From Planctomycetota bacterium (GTDB lineage Bacteria; Planctomycetota; Phycisphaerae; Sedimentisphaerales; Anaerobacaceae): 64,000 nucleotides of DNA. How positions within the stretch are numbered: the first letter of the stretch is position 1; every line of letters begins with the position of its first letter. Under the pieces are notes generated by a model that saw nothing but the letters and a program-made list of their open reading frames with translations, did not search any database and had not been told where the DNA came from. Below, piece after piece: positions 7,226-15,923 of the stretch. The stretch spans positions 22,055 through 86,054 of the forward strand of contig JAUWIG010000002.1 in the NCBI GenBank assembly GCA_030605475.1, given 5' to 3'. Both the position numbers and the translations under genes were made by a program.

Positions 7226-9724
7226 TTACCCCAAACCCGGCTCAGGAAGCTTTAACTCTGTAACTATTGCCCCAATAGTTGACAAACCTGCGAAAACAAA
7301 TACCCGCCACACACAACCTATCGCAATCTCACCGACCGCAATCGGTTTGCCATAAGCCAGCATCGCAGAAACCGCCGGGTAAAGCATACCGACCGCAGCG
7401 CCGCAAACAGCTGCTGCGGCAATCCGCTTCCACAATACCGCCCCACCGCATCCAAAAGTCACCGCAGCGCCACAAAGCGGCGGTACGAGCACCGAAAACC
7501 ACCAAATCTCCTTCAGGCTCGGCAGCACTTGCACACTGCTAATGTAAGCAAAATCCACAATCCCGAATATCCCCGCTGCTGCAATGGCATACAAACCCAC
7601 GTGCCAATATCGCGGCTCCATTGCCATCCGCATTTGGCCGCGCTTGCACATCCGACGTCGTATCGTCAGCGGCCAATTGTAGAACAGACAAAACACCCAA
7701 TGCTCCAGAAGTGCCCCTCTTTCGCCAAACACCGGGATAATATGCACCACTTCGGTCGCCCAGTGACCGGCCATAAACCTCGCCAGCGAAGGATAGTGAT
7801 ACGTCATCTGAATCGGAAACGCCAGATAACCTATATACTTGAAAAACCCCAGAAATACCGCAATGTTATAGTCCTTGAAATTCCGTTCACGGGTTACCAG
7901 ATACAGCACATAAAGCCCGCGAACCAGCGAGCCGGGCGAAATCGGCGTTACCTGAAAAAAGCCAATAATCCCAAGACCAATCTTAAATGCATGTGGTTGT
8001 CCCCAATGCGTAAGCCAGTAAATCGTCGCTACAGTAATCGAAACAATCTGCGTTACCGGCAGCGTACAGATATGCACCGCTAAGCTCTTTAGATATTTTT
8101 GTATAAAAGGCTCGTTAACCTGGGAAAGGATAACCTCTGCGTCCTCATCGCTGAGGATGTGCTTTTTCCGCCCATCTGTGACCATCTCCCGAAGCCATTG
8201 TTCACGCAATTCTGCATTAAAATATAGCTTAAACGGACGCACGAATATATATACCAGCTTTTCTTTTCTAAACTCCCTATCCGTCAAAAACCTGTGTAAT
8301 CCGGGAAAAATCAAAACCAAAAAGGGCAAATGACATAAAAACCGCCGGGGTTGCTCAGCCAGCTTTATAGCCTGTTCTGGTCCGACTCTGCCCGTCCTGT
8401 GCCAGACAATAACTTTCTCAGCAATCCTCGCCCGCACTGCCCGCAACAGGTACCCCCAGCTTGTCAACATCGCTCCGTAGTGCCTACGCCAATCAAGCTG
8501 GCCCCAAATCCTGCGGAAAAACCTGCCCAGTAGGGGTATCAGACCAACAACAAAAAACAGCAGTGTCAAAATTTTGCTGCCTCGCAGTTTCTGCTCACAC
8601 CGCTCATCAACCAGATTTCGCACCTTCCAGCCGGTTACCGCACTATCCAGCATCGTCGACCACAGCCGCCTGCTGTAAAGCAGCCGAATATGATTATGCG
8701 TAATATCCGGAATTGAATCACAATACACCCGCTCAGCGGCTTTCAACTCATCCAGCATCTGAAGCATATCCGCAAACTCACCGCCATTCGCCTGCACAAA
8801 GGCCTCCAGCTTGTCTATATCGCCCCGGTCAAACTGCACCAGAGAGACGTGCCTTAGTCCTTTCCAAATAAGTTTAAAATCTCCCGGACACATCGGCAAA
8901 AACGGCAAAAGGGCAAGCCCCGCTCTGAAATCAACCGCTACCAACCCCTCTGACGCCTTGTCCTCTGTATCTCTGCGTTTCAGGCAGTTCGGCTGACTCT
9001 TACACGTCGACCACTCATACTGCCTGGCAAATTCATAACCTCCCATATCATCCAGAAGCTTAACGAATTCACGCATAAATACACGCTTGGCCCGGTATTC
9101 TGGAGAACCAAGGTTCCCAGCGTCGACCTTTTTACCCCTTCTCCAGCGTTTCAACAAATTCAGGTGGTCATCAACTTCCAGCTGCCACGTACGCCCATCG
9201 ACCCACTCACTCAGCTCGCCGCAACTGCCCAGCTTGCCGTCCACAAACGTCGCGTGAATATCTACGACCGTACCCTCATCGCCGAATCGAATCTTTGCCC
9301 CTCGCCGGATAAATTTCTGCCAGAACGCACCAGCCCTGGCTGCAGTTGGATTAACCTGAAGTTGAAATGGCCCCTGGAAACCAGCCCAATACAAGGCATT
9401 GCGAAACAGCCGGGAAAAAAGCAAAGGTGGAGTAAGAATCTTCATCGCGTAAACGCCGCCGCTCTCAAGAGTTCCTATCGGCCCGGCCTCAGCCTCAATT
9501 TCCACCACTTTCACCTTGTACACCTGCCCGGCAAACCCGCCGCCCACAAACTTCTCAACAATCAGATGCACCCGCCCCTTATTTGCTTGAGCAACCCCCG
9601 TAACATCGTAAACTAATTCGCTGCCTGCGTCATAACGTTCGATTCGCTCCGGCCGATGTAGCCGGGCGAGGCGGAACTTCTCCTCAAGCGCCTTACAGAC
9701 TTCAACACTATATTCTGCTGCCAT
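7226..9724 (-). CDS. Large membrane protein with N-terminal kinase-like domain, unknown function
   Basis: The product has 832 residues from the ATG at 9724, chosen for its GGGAAG Shine-Dalgarno and because it lies 14 bp after the pgpA stop; longer starts would run into pgpA. Residues about 35-90 look like a protein-kinase N-lobe: a glycine loop GGGFAGQVYKVKV, then YAMKIL with a possible catalytic-strand lysine. About 150-200 residues later AVDFRAG sits where DFG would be, but I find no HRD-type catalytic loop, so a pseudokinase is likely. From about residue 370 the protein is hydrophobic, with around nine to ten membrane segments. I do not recognise a named family. Co-transcription with pgpA hints at an envelope role; that is inference. 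Confidence 0.7.
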   Translation of the reverse strand: MAAEYSVEVCKALEEKFRLARLHRPERIERYDAGSELVYDVTGVAQANKGRVHLIVEKFVGGGFAGQVYKVKVVEIEAEAGPIGTLESGGVYAMKILTPPLLFSRLFRNALYWAGFQGPFQLQVNPTAARAGAFWQKFIRRGAKIRFGDEGTVVDIHATFVDGKLGSCGELSEWVDGRTWQLEVDDHLNLLKRWRRGKKVDAGNLGSPEYRAKRVFMREFVKLLDDMGGYEFARQYEWSTCKSQPNCLKRRDTEDKASEGLVAVDFRAGLALLPFLPMCPGDFKLIWKGLRHVSLVQFDRGDIDKLEAFVQANGGEFADMLQMLDELKAAERVYCDSIPDITHNHIRLLYSRRLWSTMLDSAVTGWKVRNLVDERCEQKLRGSKILTLLFFVVGLIPLLGRFFRRIWGQLDWRRHYGAMLTSWGYLLRAVRARIAEKVIVWHRTGRVGPEQAIKLAEQPRRFLCHLPFLVLIFPGLHRFLTDREFRKEKLVYIFVRPFKLYFNAELREQWLREMVTDGRKKHILSDEDAEVILSQVNEPFIQKYLKSLAVHICTLPVTQIVSITVATIYWLTHWGQPHAFKIGLGIIGFFQVTPISPGSLVRGLYVLYLVTRERNFKDYNIAVFLGFFKYIGYLAFPIQMTYHYPSLARFMAGHWATEVVHIIPVFGERGALLEHWVFCLFYNWPLTIRRRMCKRGQMRMAMEPRYWHVGLYAIAAAGIFGIVDFAYISSVQVLPSLKEIWWFSVLVPPLCGAAVTFGCGGAVLWKRIAAAAVCGAAVGMLYPAVSAMLAYGKPIAVGEIAIGCVWRVFVFAGLSTIGAIVTELKLPEPGLG

Positions 9725-9738
9725 CTTTGCTTCCCAAC

Positions 9739-10242
9739 TTAACCCGTAAACCCGGCAATCCACAACCTGAAGCAGACCAGTAAAACAATCGCCGCATAGA
9801 CGCCCGATGATAAATCGTCGGCGAGAACACCCCAACCTTCGGGTAGCTTTTCGAGCTTTCGGCCTGGCCAGGGCTTAACGATGTCAAATAATCTGAACAG
9901 TAGAAAGCCGAGCACAGCAGTAGTCAAAATTTGGCTGGTCGAGACTGTACCTGCGGCCAGAAGCGGAATGGCTAAAAACGTAACCGCCTGGCCCGCAAGT
10001 TCATCGGCGACAACTTCTCTGGGGTCAGTTTTACCGGTTGCCGCGATTACAACGGGGGTGAATTTTATACAAACAACCGCTCCTGCCAAAACCAAAACTG
10101 CCATTACGATTGATATTAACACAGCTGGTACGCCAAAGTAATACAGCAGGGCAAAGACAACCGCCGGAGGCAGTGAGCCCCAGGTCCCCGGAGCAATAGG
10201 CAGCCAGCCGAGGCCGAAACATGAGGTAAGTAATCTTTTCAT
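9739..10242 (-). CDS. pgpA: Phosphatidylglycerophosphatase A
   Basis: PgpA dephosphorylates phosphatidylglycerophosphate to phosphatidylglycerol in the inner membrane. The 167-residue protein matches the family in length. It shows both hallmark segments: GWLPIAPGTWGS near the N-terminus, and FDIVKPWPGRKLEKLPEGWG followed by VLADDLSSGVYA, which carries the metal-binding acidic residues. Four hydrophobic segments are visible. It shares the phospholipid pathway with cdsA about 6 kb away. It leads the two-gene unit with the kinase-like membrane protein. Confidence 0.93.
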   Translation of the reverse strand: MKRLLTSCFGLGWLPIAPGTWGSLPPAVVFALLYYFGVPAVLISIVMAVLVLAGAVVCIKFTPVVIAATGKTDPREVVADELAGQAVTFLAIPLLAAGTVSTSQILTTAVLGFLLFRLFDIVKPWPGRKLEKLPEGWGVLADDLSSGVYAAIVLLVCFRLWIAGFTG

Positions 10243-10555
10243 AGTCGCCGAAGGTTAACTGACCGCGCCGGTTAAGTCAAAGAATATTAACGGATTTCTC
10301 GATGCTCGATACTGGATGCTCCGAGCTTGTCATTCCTGCGCAAGCAGGAATCCACACACGAGATGAGCTTCACGAGATGCGAGGCACGAATTATGTTTTT
10401 TTCTTGAAAATCCCGCGGAAGTAGTGTAAATTTCTCATCAACGAACAACGAAGTGAGACATCTTGGATTTGTGGTTATTAGTAATGGCTTTGAGACATTG
10501 AGTATAAAACGGTGCGTGTACTGAATAATCTTTCATAGCGGACTGAGTAGCGTGA
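10243..10555. repeat. Intergenic stretch with dispersed repeats
   Basis: Contains a palindromic repeat ATTCCTGCGCAAGCAGGAAT (10331-10350) and the phrases GATGCTCGATACTGGATGCTC and CATTGAGTATAAAACG. No convincing gene is seen. The palindrome resembles REP-type hairpins; related forms occur at 46266-46285 and 52120-52165. Confidence 0.6.
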
Positions 10556-10990
10556 ATGATGAAGATAAAGTGGGAGATCATAGTATCGGTAATAATCGCT
10601 GTAGCGGGCGGTGTTATGTCCCATCAATTCGCCGCTTGGCGCGACAGAGCCAATAAACGACGCGAGTATAGAGTTGGGTACGTGATTGAGGTGTTTCGTT
10701 CTCTATGCGAAGTCAGCCGTCGTCCTCAGTCTGATATTCTCGAGTCATGTGACGAGATTGATCGAATAGTTTATGATATCCAGTTTCTCGGAAACGACGA
10801 ACAGATTGATGCTGCCAAGAAGTTGGTTGAGGATCTGGCCGAGAAGCGCAGCGCCGACCTTAGTCCTCTTGTGAAAGCCTTGCGTAAGGAACTACGCAAA
10901 GAGCTTGGACGGTCGGACTATGAGGGTAGCATAAAGCGGCTCAAAGCCTCTAAGAAAACTGGCCAGAAGAGTGCTGAAGAGAGCCCATGA
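10556..10990 (+). CDS. Membrane-anchored helical protein, unknown function
   Basis: I do not recognise this 144-residue protein. It has one N-terminal membrane anchor (IIVSVIIAVAGGVMSHQFA, residues about 8-26). Charged helical sequence follows, with segments RANKRREYRVGYVIEVFRSL and DEIDRIVYDIQFLG, and a lysine-rich C-terminus. It resembles short phage- or island-type orphan membrane proteins. Starts at 10556 or 10559 (double ATG) are equivalent; no strong Shine-Dalgarno is seen. It is isolated from other genes and flanked by repeats. Confidence 0.6.
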   Translation: MMKIKWEIIVSVIIAVAGGVMSHQFAAWRDRANKRREYRVGYVIEVFRSLCEVSRRPQSDILESCDEIDRIVYDIQFLGNDEQIDAAKKLVEDLAEKRSADLSPLVKALRKELRKELGRSDYEGSIKRLKASKKTGQKSAEESP

Positions 10991-11480
10991 AATAATTAGC
11001 TACGTTTACTATTTTAGGCTTCGTTCATAACCAGCAGTACGTGCGAAGAAGAAAAAGGAGCCCAAAGCTGAAAATAAACTCGTATCTCGTATTTCGTGAA
11101 GCGCATCTCGTCAAGGCGCACGAAGCTGTAAATAAACAGACGGGTAAATTAAACGTGTCCGCTTGTGCCCTAGGTGCCTGTCCCTTAGAGGGCACATTTT
11201 TTCTTGGCAGGAATTCACTTCGCAATTCAATATTCCTTGTTTGATATCCGATATTCAGAGGAATTACGCTGTCCGTCTGTCCCGCACTTACAGGGTTAGT
11301 GCGGGGGCACATATTTCGTTCAACTAAACCCTAAACCCCATAAGTTTATCCTGAGCTTGCCGAAGGGCTATCCCCTATTTCTGCTCGACTTTTAGTCACT
11401 CCACTTTGCCTTTTTACTTTTAACTTTTTACTTTCTTCCCGCTTCTGTGGCTCATTTTCCTCATTATTTTATTGGATTTT
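10991..11480. repeat. Intergenic stretch with repeat families
   Basis: Holds several dispersed repeats and no clear gene. They include CAATATTCCTTGTTTGATAT (11226-11245), whose inverse recurs at 46371-46395, a GTGCGGGGGCAC hairpin-like segment near 11300, and the CCTGAGCTTGCCGAAGGG repeat near 11350. Two frames on the minus strand across it are repeat-encoded and were not called. Confidence 0.55.
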
Positions 11481-11482
11481 CG

Positions 11483-11511
11483 TTGAAAAAATGGGCAAAA
11501 TCTGGTATAAT
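11483..11511 (+). promoter_or_regulatory. Near-consensus sigma-70 promoter
   Basis: TTGAAA (11483-11488) and TATAAT (11506-11511) are separated by exactly 17 bp. Expected transcription start is near 11518. It points into a 27-codon frame and a long stretch without a conventional gene, so it may serve a small RNA or peptide. Confidence 0.6.
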
Positions 11512-11529
11512 ACAACCAGGATTGGGGCA

Positions 11530-11613
11530 ATGACGCCCGCCAGCAGCGGCAAGCACGCGGAGAACCGCATGTTTTCGTATCAGCAGATACACGCCAAAAA
11601 TCATCATTTGTAA
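11530..11613 (+). CDS. Possible 27-residue peptide behind a strong promoter
   Basis: An ATG about 12 nt after the predicted start site opens MTPASSGKHAENRMFSYQ and ends after HAKNHHL. A GGGG lies 2 nt before the ATG and AGGA further up, so ribosome binding is weak or odd. No family is recognised. It may be a peptide, or only part of a small RNA or repeat element. Confidence 0.25.
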   Translation: MTPASSGKHAENRMFSYQQIHAKNHHL

Positions 11614-11739
11614 AAGGTGTTTCATGATAAATAACCAATACGCTATACGCTGTACGCTGCACGCTATACGAGACGCTGTACGCTTCACGAACTTGCCCCT
11701 CTACATTTGTCAAGAGTCCTCTACAAATCCACCTCTTTT

Positions 11740-11870
11740 TATGCAAAACAAACCCAATTTCTCAAGACCCAAAATGAACGCAACCTTCTTTCTAACAAAG
11801 GATTATAAAAATAAAACCGCCTTCGACCCTGAGCAAAACAAACCCAATCAAACCCAACCTGTAGTGAGCT
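11740..11870 (+). repeat. QNKPN-type dispersed repeat
   Basis: The phrase CAAAACAAACCCAAT appears at about 11743 and again near 11835, separated by sequence reading KMNATFFLTKDYKNK in frame. The open frame on the plus strand looks like repeat-encoded protein, not a gene. CCTGTAGTGAGCTTGCCTG and its GTGAGCAAGGTCGAA partner follow. Confidence 0.5.
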
Positions 11871-12005
11871 TGCCTGCGGTGAGCAAGGTCGAACCGTCGA
11901 ACCTATTTCAAAAGCAAAAAAATGCTGCTGCGCTTGACGGGCCAACCAAAAGACGGATAATATCTGCATCGGTAAGTCAATCAGCAAAACAAGCGGTTGT
12001 TTAGT

Positions 12006-12878
12006 ATGAGCAAAGCGTTTAAGCACAATGTTATTGTAGTTGTTTATGATTTTGACGGCACGCTGACCCCGCAGCCGATGCAGGAATATACCGTTTTGCC
12101 GGAAATCGGCATCAAGGACGGAAAGAAGTTTTGGAAGCAGGTCAACGAAGAGTCAACGCGAACAAATGGTGAAGCGATTGTGGCTTACATGCGCCTGATG
12201 CTTGAAAAGTCCAAATCCAAGCGCTTTCCAGTTAACGCTCAAAAATTAAAAGAGTTGGCTAAAAAAATCAATTATTTCCCAGGCGTCCGAACTTATTTCG
12301 AAAGAGTAAATAATTATGTTAAAAAGCGATTTGACCGGGATATAGAACTCAGGCATTATGTAATTTCATCAGGCCTAAAGGAGATAATATCAGGAACAAG
12401 CATAGCTAAATATTTTTATAAGGTATTTGCTTCAGAATATTATTACGATGAATACGGGGCTGCCACTTTCCCGAATGTAATAGTGAACGACACCTTAAAA
12501 ACCCAGTTCATTTTCAGAATTAACAAAGGCAAAGAAAACCTGAGTGAAAACATCAATTTACATATGCCTATGCATTTGAGACCTATACCCTTTCAAAACA
12601 TTATATATATCGGCGATGGGTTGACCGATGTTCCATGTATGACGGTAATCAGAAAAAATGGCGGGTATGCCATTGCTGTTTATAGATCTAATAACTCACA
12701 GGGCAAGAAAATCTGCAAGGAGTTATTGAAGGCTGAGAGGGTTGATTTTATCGCTAAAGCGGATTATAAAAGTGGAACCGAGCTTGACCGCTTGATAAAA
12801 TTATTGTTAGGCAATATTGTTGAAGGGATTCGATATGGAAGAGAATCCTTTAATCAATCGAAAAAATATCGTTCATAA
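12006..12878 (+). CDS. HAD-superfamily phosphatase
   Basis: This 290-residue cytosolic protein has HAD motif I (VVYDFDGTLTP, with nucleophile and acid Asp) near residue 14. It has a probable motif II in HYVISSGLKEII and motif IV in YIGDGLTDVPCM. Such enzymes remove phosphate from small metabolites; the substrate is not visible. The cap is an insertion of about 90 helical residues after motif I. The start at 12006 replaces an in-frame TTG at 11997. The next gene, a 50-residue protein, follows after 15 bp and may share its transcript. Confidence 0.8.
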   Translation: MSKAFKHNVIVVVYDFDGTLTPQPMQEYTVLPEIGIKDGKKFWKQVNEESTRTNGEAIVAYMRLMLEKSKSKRFPVNAQKLKELAKKINYFPGVRTYFERVNNYVKKRFDRDIELRHYVISSGLKEIISGTSIAKYFYKVFASEYYYDEYGAATFPNVIVNDTLKTQFIFRINKGKENLSENINLHMPMHLRPIPFQNIIYIGDGLTDVPCMTVIRKNGGYAIAVYRSNNSQGKKICKELLKAERVDFIAKADYKSGTELDRLIKLLLGNIVEGIRYGRESFNQSKKYRS

Positions 12879-12893
12879 GGAGAATAATCACCG

Positions 12894-13046
12894 ATGAGGT
12901 CTCGAACTCCTACACAGCTTCATGCAAGTTTATATATGGAAGAATACTTTACGGCTAAAAAAGAAAAAGGCAGTTCTAAAGCTGGTAGAGATGCAAAAAC
13001 CGGAAAGTGTATAACTGCCAAGGAAGCTAACAGAAGGAAAAAGTAG
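12894..13046 (+). CDS. Small basic protein with RDAKTGK motif
   Basis: The 50-residue frame has an AAGGAG Shine-Dalgarno about 11 nt before its ATG. The product ends with GRDAKTGKCITAKEANRRKK, a pattern seen in short basic bacterial proteins that often sit beside toxin-antitoxin or mobile genes. I recognise the pattern but not a function. It closely follows the HAD gene and converges with the HIT gene. The residue composition and good ribosome site support it as real. Confidence 0.6.
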   Translation: MRSRTPTQLHASLYMEEYFTAKKEKGSSKAGRDAKTGKCITAKEANRRKK

Positions 13047-13056
13047 AATTCCTATA

Positions 13057-13566
13057 TTATAAAGCGGGCAGATTGTGTTCTTTACTTATTTGTTTTAATA
13101 GCTCAAAAAGCTCGGCCAAACTTTGACTGATAATCTCAGTGTCGCTGCACACACTCATAAAATTTGTGTCTCCCTCCCATCGTGGAACAAGATGGATGTG
13201 GAAATGCTCGGGTAATCCCGCTCCGGAACATCGGCCGAAATTCATCCCAACATTAAAGCCGTGCGGTTTCATCGACAGGGACAACGCCTTTTGTGAGTCC
13301 CTGATAAGCTTGGTCAATTCCAGTAGCTCCTCATCGCTTGCTGCGTCGAGGTCGCCGATGTGTCGGGCCGGCGCTATTAGTAAATGGCCGTTGTTATAGG
13401 GGAAGCGATTTAGCATTACGATGCTTCTCTCTGACCGCCATAACACCAGATTTTTGTCATCGTCCTGTGGGTTTTCCAGATTATGGCAGATAAAACAATC
13501 GCTGCTCTCGTCCAGGCCCTGAACGTACTTAATTCGCCACGGTGCCCATAGATTTTTGCGTTCCAA
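13057..13566 (-). CDS. HIT-family nucleotide hydrolase/phosphorylase
   Basis: HIT proteins cleave dinucleoside polyphosphates or adenylylated substrates using a histidine triad. The 169-residue product carries EHFHIHLVPRW, with the triad in HFHIH, and the family N-terminus RKNLWAPWRIKYV. CFICHN supplies two cysteines of the Ap4A-type zinc site; the second pair is not obvious. I start it at the TTG at 13566 because GGAGGT lies 9 nt upstream and homologues begin at this point; the ATG at 13587 has no Shine-Dalgarno. It follows the two lipoprotein genes by about 30 bp, so it probably ends their operon. Confidence 0.9.
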   Translation of the reverse strand: MERKNLWAPWRIKYVQGLDESSDCFICHNLENPQDDDKNLVLWRSERSIVMLNRFPYNNGHLLIAPARHIGDLDAASDEELLELTKLIRDSQKALSLSMKPHGFNVGMNFGRCSGAGLPEHFHIHLVPRWEGDTNFMSVCSDTEIISQSLAELFELLKQISKEHNLPAL

Positions 13567-13598
13567 TCTGCAATTACCTCCGCTCATAAGCGCACAAG

Positions 13599-14600
13599 TT
13601 ACTTGTTCTCTTGTTCGAGAAGCTGCATTGTCAAATTTTGTTTGATAGTTATTCGGGGCTTTTCGCCCATAGGCAATCGTAAAGAGGCCTCCATTTGCAC
13701 TTGGTACTGCTGATTGTATCTTTCTGTTCGGCCTGCATCGATATTGAACAGTTCTTCGCCCTCGCCTTGCAAATCCAGGACCTTATAGCCTCTGAGGAAG
13801 CCGAACATACCGCTCATTCGGAACCTGCCGGAATAAGGTATTGGCCAGCCGCGAGGAGCTGATTCGGCAAGTGAATAGGAGCTGCGTATCACGGCGAGTC
13901 GCTCTTCTTCACTCCGGCGGATTTCATCGAGCGTGTAAGTAACCTCTCTTGCTTTTCGCGACACCATTGGGGTGGGTACGGAAAGTTTGGACTTCCAGCT
14001 TTGGCCAACCAATACCCTCTTAGCGGTTTTTTCTATGCTGGAAATCGAATCCCACAGGAACCATTGAGTAGCGACAAAATCGCATATCATATCAGGTTCT
14101 TTAATTCTCCCTCTCTTGCGGTCTGGTCGGAAGGCTTTTTTGCCGATTTCTCGAATTAACTGGTTTAGTTGCGAATAGTCTTCTATTTTGCCTGTAGGAC
14201 TAACTGTCAGCGTGAAAGTTCTGCCTGAAAAACTTTCTACGGCGTCTTTCGCTGTGGCTCGCCGGCCCCTGCGTGAGCTTCGCTTGGCTTTTACTGATTC
14301 GCAGGTCGCCTTGATGGTTGTAAGGCCGTGGGAGTCTATTTCAATGGGCGTGTAGGCAACGACCATCTCCACTGACTCGGTCGATTTATCAACCTTCCTT
14401 CTGCCCGGCTTGGAGCTGCTTTTTGTCGGGCTCCAATCAACGTTAATATCTCTGCTGGTGACAAACTTGTATCGCAGCGTTTGCCCCTTTTGGAAGTTTA
14501 CACTAAGCAGTTCTTTTTCCCCCGCAGCGCATCCTGCAAGGACGCTCAGTCCCAGGACTGTAATAATAGTCAGTGCACTTTTCAATTTCACACCTTTCAT
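13599..14600 (-). CDS. Lipoprotein A of a related pair, unknown function
   Basis: The 333-residue product has a lipoprotein signal peptide with lipobox LAGC at about residues 21-24. The mature part opens with LSVNFQKGQTLRYKF and is largely beta-strand. A basic stretch near residue 105 (KRSSRRGRRATAK) and GRTFTLTVSPTGKIEDY follow. The layout matches the neighbouring lipoprotein at 14701-15684, including a strand-opening RYKF or YKVT, an SP.G.I or SPAG.V segment, and a late beta-rich end with a glycine. They are therefore diverged duplicates, probably of a DUF6263-like family. It would sit on the envelope facing the periplasm. No enzymatic motif is visible. Confidence 0.75.
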   Translation of the reverse strand: MKGVKLKSALTIITVLGLSVLAGCAAGEKELLSVNFQKGQTLRYKFVTSRDINVDWSPTKSSSKPGRRKVDKSTESVEMVVAYTPIEIDSHGLTTIKATCESVKAKRSSRRGRRATAKDAVESFSGRTFTLTVSPTGKIEDYSQLNQLIREIGKKAFRPDRKRGRIKEPDMICDFVATQWFLWDSISSIEKTAKRVLVGQSWKSKLSVPTPMVSRKAREVTYTLDEIRRSEEERLAVIRSSYSLAESAPRGWPIPYSGRFRMSGMFGFLRGYKVLDLQGEGEELFNIDAGRTERYNQQYQVQMEASLRLPMGEKPRITIKQNLTMQLLEQENK

Positions 14601-14700
14601 ATTAGTTCGTAGTTATGAGCGAGACCACAAACGCCCTTTATTGCGTTAAGCAATCCGGTTCGTAGCTCGTGGTCTATGGACTATGAACCGGGGCGGGGTT

Positions 14701-15684
14701 TTAATCGATTTTTTCGAGGCGGTAGAAATGAGTGGCGCTCATCTTCAATGCAGCAGGTTCGCTACCTCTTTTTTGTTTGGCCTCTGGGTCGACGATAATC
14801 CATTCTGACTGCAGTTCCTCGACATATTTTTCAACTTTGCCGGCAGTCAAATCCAGCTTAAGCTCACCCGTATATATTTCGGTATTATCGAACATTTTTG
14901 AAAAGTCGCTTGTTGCCTGTTCTTCATCCAACGGCTCTGTCGTCTTTAAGCTTGGGATGCCGTCCATTTCGATGACGGCAATCTGGTGATTGTCCCTGTC
15001 TTTGATTTTTTTTAGTGTATGGATTTTTTCATACGATTTTAACCCCATTATGCCGAAAGAAAAGTCCGTCGTGCTGCTCCAATTGTCACCTGTCTGTAAT
15101 TGGTTCTCGCTGGTAATGGGCAAAGCCATAATTTCGTGACGCGCTTTAATTGCCTCTGGTTTGAGCAGCGTTAAAGCTGTTTTGTGACTTGGAGAACTAC
15201 CGATGACCGCGGCTTGCGCCCGGCTTGTGTCAATGACTTCTATAACGTCACCTGCGGGGCTGATTTCGATGGTATAACTTTGCCCGATTAACTTTGCCAA
15301 TGGATTGTTTTGGTCTTTTTCTCTGGTGCTGTCGAAGTCCAGAACAAGATTGTCTTTAACTATGTTTGAACACTTCAGCCCTTCGATGGTAATCTTTGTG
15401 ATAGCATTGCCTTCGTCGTCGATGCTTTGTATCTGCTGGGTGAAGATTATTTCGACTCTATTGAGGTTATGGCCGCCCTTAAAGCCAGGTATTGGCTGAG
15501 GTCCCTCCAATTTAACGCTTTTTTCCTTTTGTGTTGTTACCTTGTAAGTTGTTGAATCCTGCGGAGTGAACCTCAACGCCAGGGTAACGGGTTCTGCTGC
15601 TTCTGGAGCACAACCTGTTGCCAGAAGAAGCGAACAAACCGTTGCACTCGCTAACCAACTGAAAATTTTATCTTGTCTCATCAT
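14701..15684 (-). CDS. Lipoprotein B of a related pair, unknown function
   Basis: The 327-residue product has a signal peptide ending LLLATGC, so lipidation is expected. The mature chain begins LALRFTPQDSTTYKVTTQ. It carries SYTIEISPAGDVIEVID, which parallels FTLTVSPTGKIEDYSQ in its neighbour. A GDNWSS segment and ELKLDLTAGKVEKY near the C-terminus also fit the same beta-rich design. It is the first gene of a likely operon with lipoprotein A (100 bp on) and the HIT gene. Function is unknown. Confidence 0.75.
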   Translation of the reverse strand: MMRQDKIFSWLASATVCSLLLATGCAPEAAEPVTLALRFTPQDSTTYKVTTQKEKSVKLEGPQPIPGFKGGHNLNRVEIIFTQQIQSIDDEGNAITKITIEGLKCSNIVKDNLVLDFDSTREKDQNNPLAKLIGQSYTIEISPAGDVIEVIDTSRAQAAVIGSSPSHKTALTLLKPEAIKARHEIMALPITSENQLQTGDNWSSTTDFSFGIMGLKSYEKIHTLKKIKDRDNHQIAVIEMDGIPSLKTTEPLDEEQATSDFSKMFDNTEIYTGELKLDLTAGKVEKYVEELQSEWIIVDPEAKQKRGSEPAALKMSATHFYRLEKID

Positions 15685-15923
15685 TTAGTCTCCCTGAGAA
15701 GTTCTGATTTTGTGGCGAGCTGGCACGCCATTCTGCGAGGGCCCAGAACACGGTAAAAAGCGTTTGGGAACCCTCAAAATGCCAACCCACTCGAATTGCA
15801 ATTATACATTTTGTTTTGCCGCAGACAACCAATTTTTCTTTATTTGTCTTTAATTAGCGGTTAGAATCGGGGTTCAGGGCTTTCAGGTTACTTTGTGTAC
15901 GGTTTTTGGAGAAAGGAAAACAA

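Noticed and set aside
11025..12004. Several frames of 95-126 codons on both strands
   Set aside because: All are built from dispersed repeats, with no ribosome site or protein-like pattern.
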